DNA of 64,000 bases from Adiantum capillus-veneris. Its lineage: Eukaryota > Streptophyta > Polypodiopsida > Polypodiales > Pteridaceae. A program made the translations under genes and the position numbers. The stretch covers positions 83,812,884-83,876,883 of the forward strand of contig CM043944.1 of assembly GCA_014529385.2 (NCBI GenBank), written 5' to 3'. The notes under the pieces are model-generated. The model was not told where the DNA came from and ran no database searches. It was given only the letters and a program-made list of their open reading frames with translations. Positions 59,560 through 64,000 of the stretch are shown here, piece by piece. Position 1 is the first letter of the stretch. Each line of letters starts with the position of its first letter.

Positions 59560-61450
59560 CAAAGGAATCACTTGATGTGCGTTCACGGGGTATTTGAAAA
59601 ACCCCTCTTTTAACATGTCAGAATGAATAAAATGACCCCTTATTTTTGGATTTTTTTCCAAAATTGAATATTAAAACCCCTTATTTTAATGTACCTCTGT
59701 TAAATTGCCTAAAATTTTTGTATTTTAAAACCGCTCCTTTCGAACTCACGTTATACATTAACATGATTACATAGTGCACCCCCCGAGTTGGGGGGCAACC
59801 TCCTCCATGTCTAGCTATTATTTGCGAGTACAAAAAAGCATTAGTTTTGTGTGTAATAGGGATATAGTACACAATGGCATGCATCATCAAGTCGCCATGT
59901 TTTATGTGATGTAATGTCTGTATGTATGCGTAAGTTTTTTGTGTTTGTGTGTACATCCGTGCATACTATGGATGATACCCGTGTCTATCTTTTTGCATCA
60001 AAAAAGCACTTGATCAAAATGACCTCACAATAGACACAAGATTATGGTTCTTCTATATGCAAATAAACAACCCAATAGAGAAAATTTTGTGCTACTTGCG
60101 CCATGGCATGTTAGGACGGGAACTGGTTGAGCTACAATCTTCTAGTATGGAAAGGAAATGAGGTCTTGGAAATTGCCTCTTTGTGTTAATAGCTTGAAAG
60201 CAATCAAAGGTTTCTACGTCAAAGAGATGATGAAGCAAAACTAATCCATTACAGGAAATTGTGCGATGTGCCCGCTTGGTGAGTTCGCTGTAGATGTGAG
60301 GCTATTGGAAAGCATGGCCTTAGATGTTGCCACCAAAACCTACCCCGAGAATGCCATGGTAGTCTACTTGCTGCTCTGTTCCATCAAAGCCTCCTTAAAA
60401 TCTAGAAGTTACAATCATTGGTTTAGGTGAATTGGATTGTTGATCCCATGCTTTAGCCCTATGGTATATAAAGTAGGGAAAGCAAACCTACCTTTCCCTA
60501 AGCACTGCTTGGAAGTCAAGCTTAACTAGGAAAAAAATTGAAAAATAGGGTATAGTAGATGAGGGAGAACCTCACAATTTCATTACATTAGGAAGTAGAT
60601 GGAGTTTAGGAGGGCCCCTTTATTTTCCATGCAATTATGGAGGTGATTAACATTTGATGAATAGGTACACTCCATGTGTACAAAAATGGTGGATGTGTAA
60701 GAGTGGTTAAAGGATACACTTTCCCCCAAAAAAAAACGTGAACAATTTCATAATTTGTGACCTTCTAGACATCCTATATATAATCTTTGATTTGAGCGGA
60801 GATTATATAGTTGTGATCTACACGTTGAGCCCTTTCCATAGATATGCTACATAATAATGGTTTAACCTACAACTAGATTTTGAATTTCATTTTGGAAAAA
60901 AAAACTTGAATTCAACAAAACTAACAGTTTTGAGTGTTTAAATGGAAAAGCTAAAACTATACCTAGGCAAGTATGTCAAAAAAAATTTACAATGAAATCC
61001 TAGTGTATGATGCATTTGAGTAAGAGCACTTACAACACTTGCCTGGTCTATTTGTGTCTGTCTCTCTCTCCCTCTCACATCATCTTCCTCACACCCTCTC
61101 TCTAACCACCGCCATATTTCTCTCTCTCCTCTACTAGTGATCCAAGCTTTGCTATTGAGCTTCTTCCTAATGAAATTCTTTTCCCTTGGCTTTCAATGGT
61201 TCATCATAGGAACAAAAAAATTTGCATGTAGGGAAGTCACACTAAAAACAATGCCCCTATCACTTCCTCCTTTTGTCATTTTTGCATGGGCTAGTTGAGA
61301 GTGTTGTGTCCAAGGTTCTTCTACTAATTGATCTATCTGCTACTCAACTACAGGAGATATCTCCTCCAAAAGAACTACATTTACCTGAACAAGTGCCTTC
61401 ATTCTCCCATCGTTGGACGAATTACCTCCCCTACATTTATAGGTGGATAA
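59560..61450. other. Intergenic, nothing firmly recognised
   Basis: AT-rich. A 46-codon forward frame near 60256-60400 (CPLGEFAVDVRLLESMALDV) has protein-like composition but is too short to identify. CT-rich patches lie at 61058-61128. Confidence 0.5.
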
Positions 61451-61464
61451 TTAACAATTGGAAT

Positions 61465-61570
61465 TCCCCTCTCATTCCTATGTTTGTAGCACACTTCACA
61501 TGTAGGTCTCTGCCTATGTCCTAGAGTTCCACAATAAGTACATGGTTGCATTAGATTATTTTGTTGCTAA
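61465..61570 (-). pseudogene. Gypsy gag zinc-knuckle region
   Basis: Minus-strand translation gives MQPCTYCGTLGHRQRPTCEV, a CX2CX4HX5C pattern close to the CCHC knuckle of gag. It lies downstream, in minus-strand direction, of the gag domain at 62068-62600. Confidence 0.55.
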
Positions 61571-62067
61571 TATGTCTGCACATTCTACTAATGTCGTTGC
61601 TGAAATGTCCTTGATGGACCTATATTCTAAAATTGGGTCCTGAAGGGTTGTGGTGCCACCACATCTGCCCCTTATTCCATTTTTGCAAGAGTATGGGCTA
61701 TTTTCCTTCCATGAAATTAGGACTATAATAACAATTTATATAATTATTCCCAAGTCTCTAACATACCTCACAAAATGGTGGTTCGGAGGGACTTGAAAAT
61801 GGTGAAGGTTGGATCTCTTTTAACTTCTCTACAATCAGTTTGTTAATGTTGGAGGTGTCTTCAGAACCTACTTTACCATTTTTCTTCTTCCCTTTACTCT
61901 TTAGGTTCTTTGGATTAACATTTATCTTTTTCTTTAATCTCTTTTTCTTCTTTGCACTTAGGTATCTTCTTCATCATCATCAGTTTTTGACTCCTCATCT
62001 GAATCTTCATATCAATCCTCATCAATATCTTCGTCTTCATCTTGATCCTCATCAAAATATTCCTCTT

Positions 62068-62600
62068 CTAAATCTGAATATTGCTTGGATTTCTTCTTTT
62101 GACTCTTCTTTGCTCACTTGTCCCACATCTTCTTTCAACTCTCATTGCTATATCCACCAAGTTACCAAAGTCACGTGGTTGGGTGAGAGGTGCATGAATT
62201 GCAATAGCACTCTTAAGATGATTCCTTAAACCTCTACAGAAGTCATCACCCAACAGCTCCCATGATGGTCTTTGATTTTCTTGCATTCTATTCATCAAGT
62301 TCTTGAAGTGTTGTGCATAATCTTCCATCAATAAATCTTTTTGTTTAATTTTCTTGATCTTCTTCAGGACATTTTTGGGTTCTTTTATGCCCTAAATCTT
62401 GCCAAAACATTGGTCTTCAAATTATCGTAATTTGGAAAAGCTTCAATTCCATACTGCATGGAACCATATCATGGATTTCACCTATAGTGTGGCTGCAAAA
62501 TCCTCCTTCTTAATTGCATAATTATATAGCACATCATACCCACTTGCAAACCACCTAGTCTCAAACTACCTCACATATGGCTGTCAGTGTAATGGAAATG
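62068..62600 (-). pseudogene. Ty3/gypsy gag (retrotransposon gag domain)
   Basis: The 87-codon frame 62068-62331 reads YAQHFKNLMNRMQENQRPSW, LLGDDFCRGLRNHLKSAIAI, then RDFGNLVDIAMRVERRC, the capsid C-terminal helices of a gypsy gag. Upstream, with stops, are RWFASGYDVLYNYAIKKEDF near 62550 and KSMIWFHAVW near 62460. Downstream is a low-complexity Asp/Glu/Ser coding stretch (61930-62060). Protease and pol are not found to the left, so the element is truncated. Confidence 0.75.
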
Positions 62601-63064
62601 GCCTATGAACGTTGAGAATAGCAGAATTAAGAGAATCAGAGTGAGAATTTTTGTGAGACTACTTTGAGAACATAGAGGGTGAATTTAATTAGCGGTAGCA
62701 ACATAACCATTATACTTAGAGAAAGAGTTAGAAAACATGACAACAGTTGAGGACCGGATTTATGTGGAGCCAGTCCCCCCTCCAAAAGGCTTTTGTATTA
62801 TGATTCCCTTTAACTTTAGCAATTACCCATCTTTTTTGTCTTCCCTTGCTCTACACGGTATTATGAAAGTATATATTAAGTCTGTCTTCTTCGCTCTCCA
62901 ACTTTCCTTCATTAAACAGATCAAGGAATAGAGAGTGATATTGACCCTTCGATTACCCCTCCCTTTTTCCCTTCACTAAGGTTGGAAGCAAGAGAGAAAG
63001 ATAGGAAAATACTCTTTCTTTTGGTTTAGAGCGAGCCTTGGCCCTCCTTGCCGGGGGGGGGGGT

Positions 63065-63110
<46 letters not shown>

Positions 63111-63566
63111 CCCTAGAAATCCTCGATCTTGCCCTCCTCCTTCCTTCCTCTTGTTCTCCTTTGAATCTAGTGAGAGCGAGAGAAAAAATATGATCCCCTT
63201 CTTTCCATTTACTGCCCCTTCCATAATTCCCTCCTTAATATTGAGACTTGTGACACTTTCTAATGCTAGCACTTTGTGCTTCTTCTTGTGTTAAAAAAAT
63301 TAAGACTATTTGTACTTGAACTTTAGGGCTACCTGATTTTAATACCTAGCATGGCCTTAGTTGCGCTTCAACATTACCATTGCTTGTCGCTTTACAATAA
63401 AATTTATTGCTACCTAAAGCCAACAAAGTCTCTAACATTCACAATACACAAAAAATATAGTACACAGTATGCACACTTGATTTCTTGCTTTGCATAAGGT
63501 CTTATAAAGATCTTATCTCTCATTGAAATTCATGATTATGCAATCAATGATTCTACCCCATCGCCA
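62601..63566. repeat. Leader of the gypsy remnant, with poly-G and GA array
   Basis: A run of 12 G at 63052-63063 precedes (GA)20 at 63067-63107. No coding motif is present. In minus-strand direction this would be the untranslated leader before gag. Confidence 0.6.
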
Positions 63567-63567
63567 A

Positions 63568-63579
63568 GCTTTGATACCA
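63568..63579 (-). other. Primer binding site of the minus-strand gypsy element
   Basis: GCTTTGATACCA on the plus strand is the complement of TGGTATCAAAGC. An LTR-like start TGTGAGTG follows at 63582. Confidence 0.65.
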
Positions 63580-63581
63580 AT

Positions 63582-63775
63582 TGTGAGTGTGTTGTAGAGA
63601 AGGAGAAGATATGACACAGAGAGATGGGTGGAGAAGTCTCCTCACCTCTTGTGCATGAGAGTCATAAGGGGAAAGAATGAGGCAGGAACTGTCGTGATAT
63701 ACATCTATGTGGAATACTTGATTGTTGAAGGTGATAATGTGGCTGAAGTAGAGGTTGTGCGGGCTCGACTTATGT
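63582..63775 (-). mobile_element. Partial 5' LTR of the minus-strand gypsy element
   Basis: It begins TGTGAGTGTG beside the primer site and is probably cut off by copia sequence from about 63776. There is no second copy for confirmation. Confidence 0.4.
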
Positions 63776-64000
63776 AGGATTTTGAGATGATAAGGCTTAG
63801 TGTACTCGTGAAATTTCTTGGGCCTTGAAATTGTTTGTATATAAGAGGGTGTATAGGTGCCACAAAGAAAATATGCTTTGGACATGTTGAAAAAGTATGG
63901 TATGACTGATTGTAGGTCTATTGTGATGCCCTTGGATGAGAATTTGAAGTTAGGGAATGATGTAGGTCAAGTACTTGAGAATGCTACCATCTTGGGGGGG
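63776..64000 (+). pseudogene. Copia reverse transcriptase fragment, runs off the window
   Basis: FLGLEIVCI, stop, EGV, stop, VPQRKYALDMLKKYGMTDC and PLDENLKLG are the C-terminal RVT_2 motifs of a copia RT, from a family other than copia 1 and 2. Frameshifts near 63790 and several stops are present. Confidence 0.75.

Noticed and set aside
60256-60400. Possible exon fragment (CPLGEFAVDVRLLESMALDV)
   Set aside because: At 46 codons, with no splice-site support and no family recognised, chance cannot be excluded.
61840-62229. 129-codon forward ORF rich in Phe and Leu
   Set aside because: It is the antisense of the acidic and gag coding region on the minus strand.

Overview
The window looks like nuclear DNA of a land plant with a large, repeat-rich genome. 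Ty1/copia, Ty3/gypsy and LINE remains cover much of it, GA/CT microsatellites are unusually long and frequent, and the only two host genes I recognise, a plant-type flotillin and mitochondrial TIM13, are both pseudogenes. I cannot name the species. I found no intact host gene, rRNA, tRNA or CRISPR array. Almost every coding segment carries stops or frameshifts.

Layout. 0-4.3 kb: the 3' end of a chromovirus-type Ty3/gypsy pol and its LTR start, then a minus-strand LTR-type element with two related flanking repeats and an unrecognised ORF. 4.3-8 kb: decayed gypsy sequence (protease-like, RT thumb and RNase H, then a separate zinc-knuckle piece). 9.8-10.8 kb: a LINE tail. 12.4-13.1 kb: a degenerate minisatellite. 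14.5-19.0 kb: a 3'-truncated copia element abutting an unknown minus-strand coding remnant. 22 kb: a gypsy RT scrap beside a dispersed repeat. 29.2-33.8 kb: a second member of the same copia family, with both LTRs, a GCATG target duplication and an internal deletion.

34.4-42.6 kb (minus strand): the most unusual coding block. An integrase C-terminus runs in the same reading frame into a second, DTGA-type aspartic protease. Further downstream, an approximately 1,100-codon ORF of unknown function ends just before a polypurine tract and LTR. 45.7-47.9 kb: a flotillin pseudogene cut and duplicated around enormous CT/GA arrays that form a near-perfect hairpin of about 360 bp, followed by a TIM13 retrocopy with poly(A) and an 18-bp target duplication. 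48-52 kb: two copies of a Mutator-like MITE, one with a clean 9-bp target duplication. 52.4-53.7 kb: a LINE RT remnant. 53.9-59.5 kb: a complete LTR retroelement with only 141-bp LTRs, a GGTAG target duplication and about 5.3 kb of apparently non-coding interior. 61-64 kb: minus-strand gypsy gag with primer site and LTR start, then a copia RT scrap.

There is no operon-like logic. The window is a record of nested insertions in which the LINE machinery plausibly made the TIM13 retrocopy and the non-autonomous LTR and Mutator-like elements depended on partners elsewhere.
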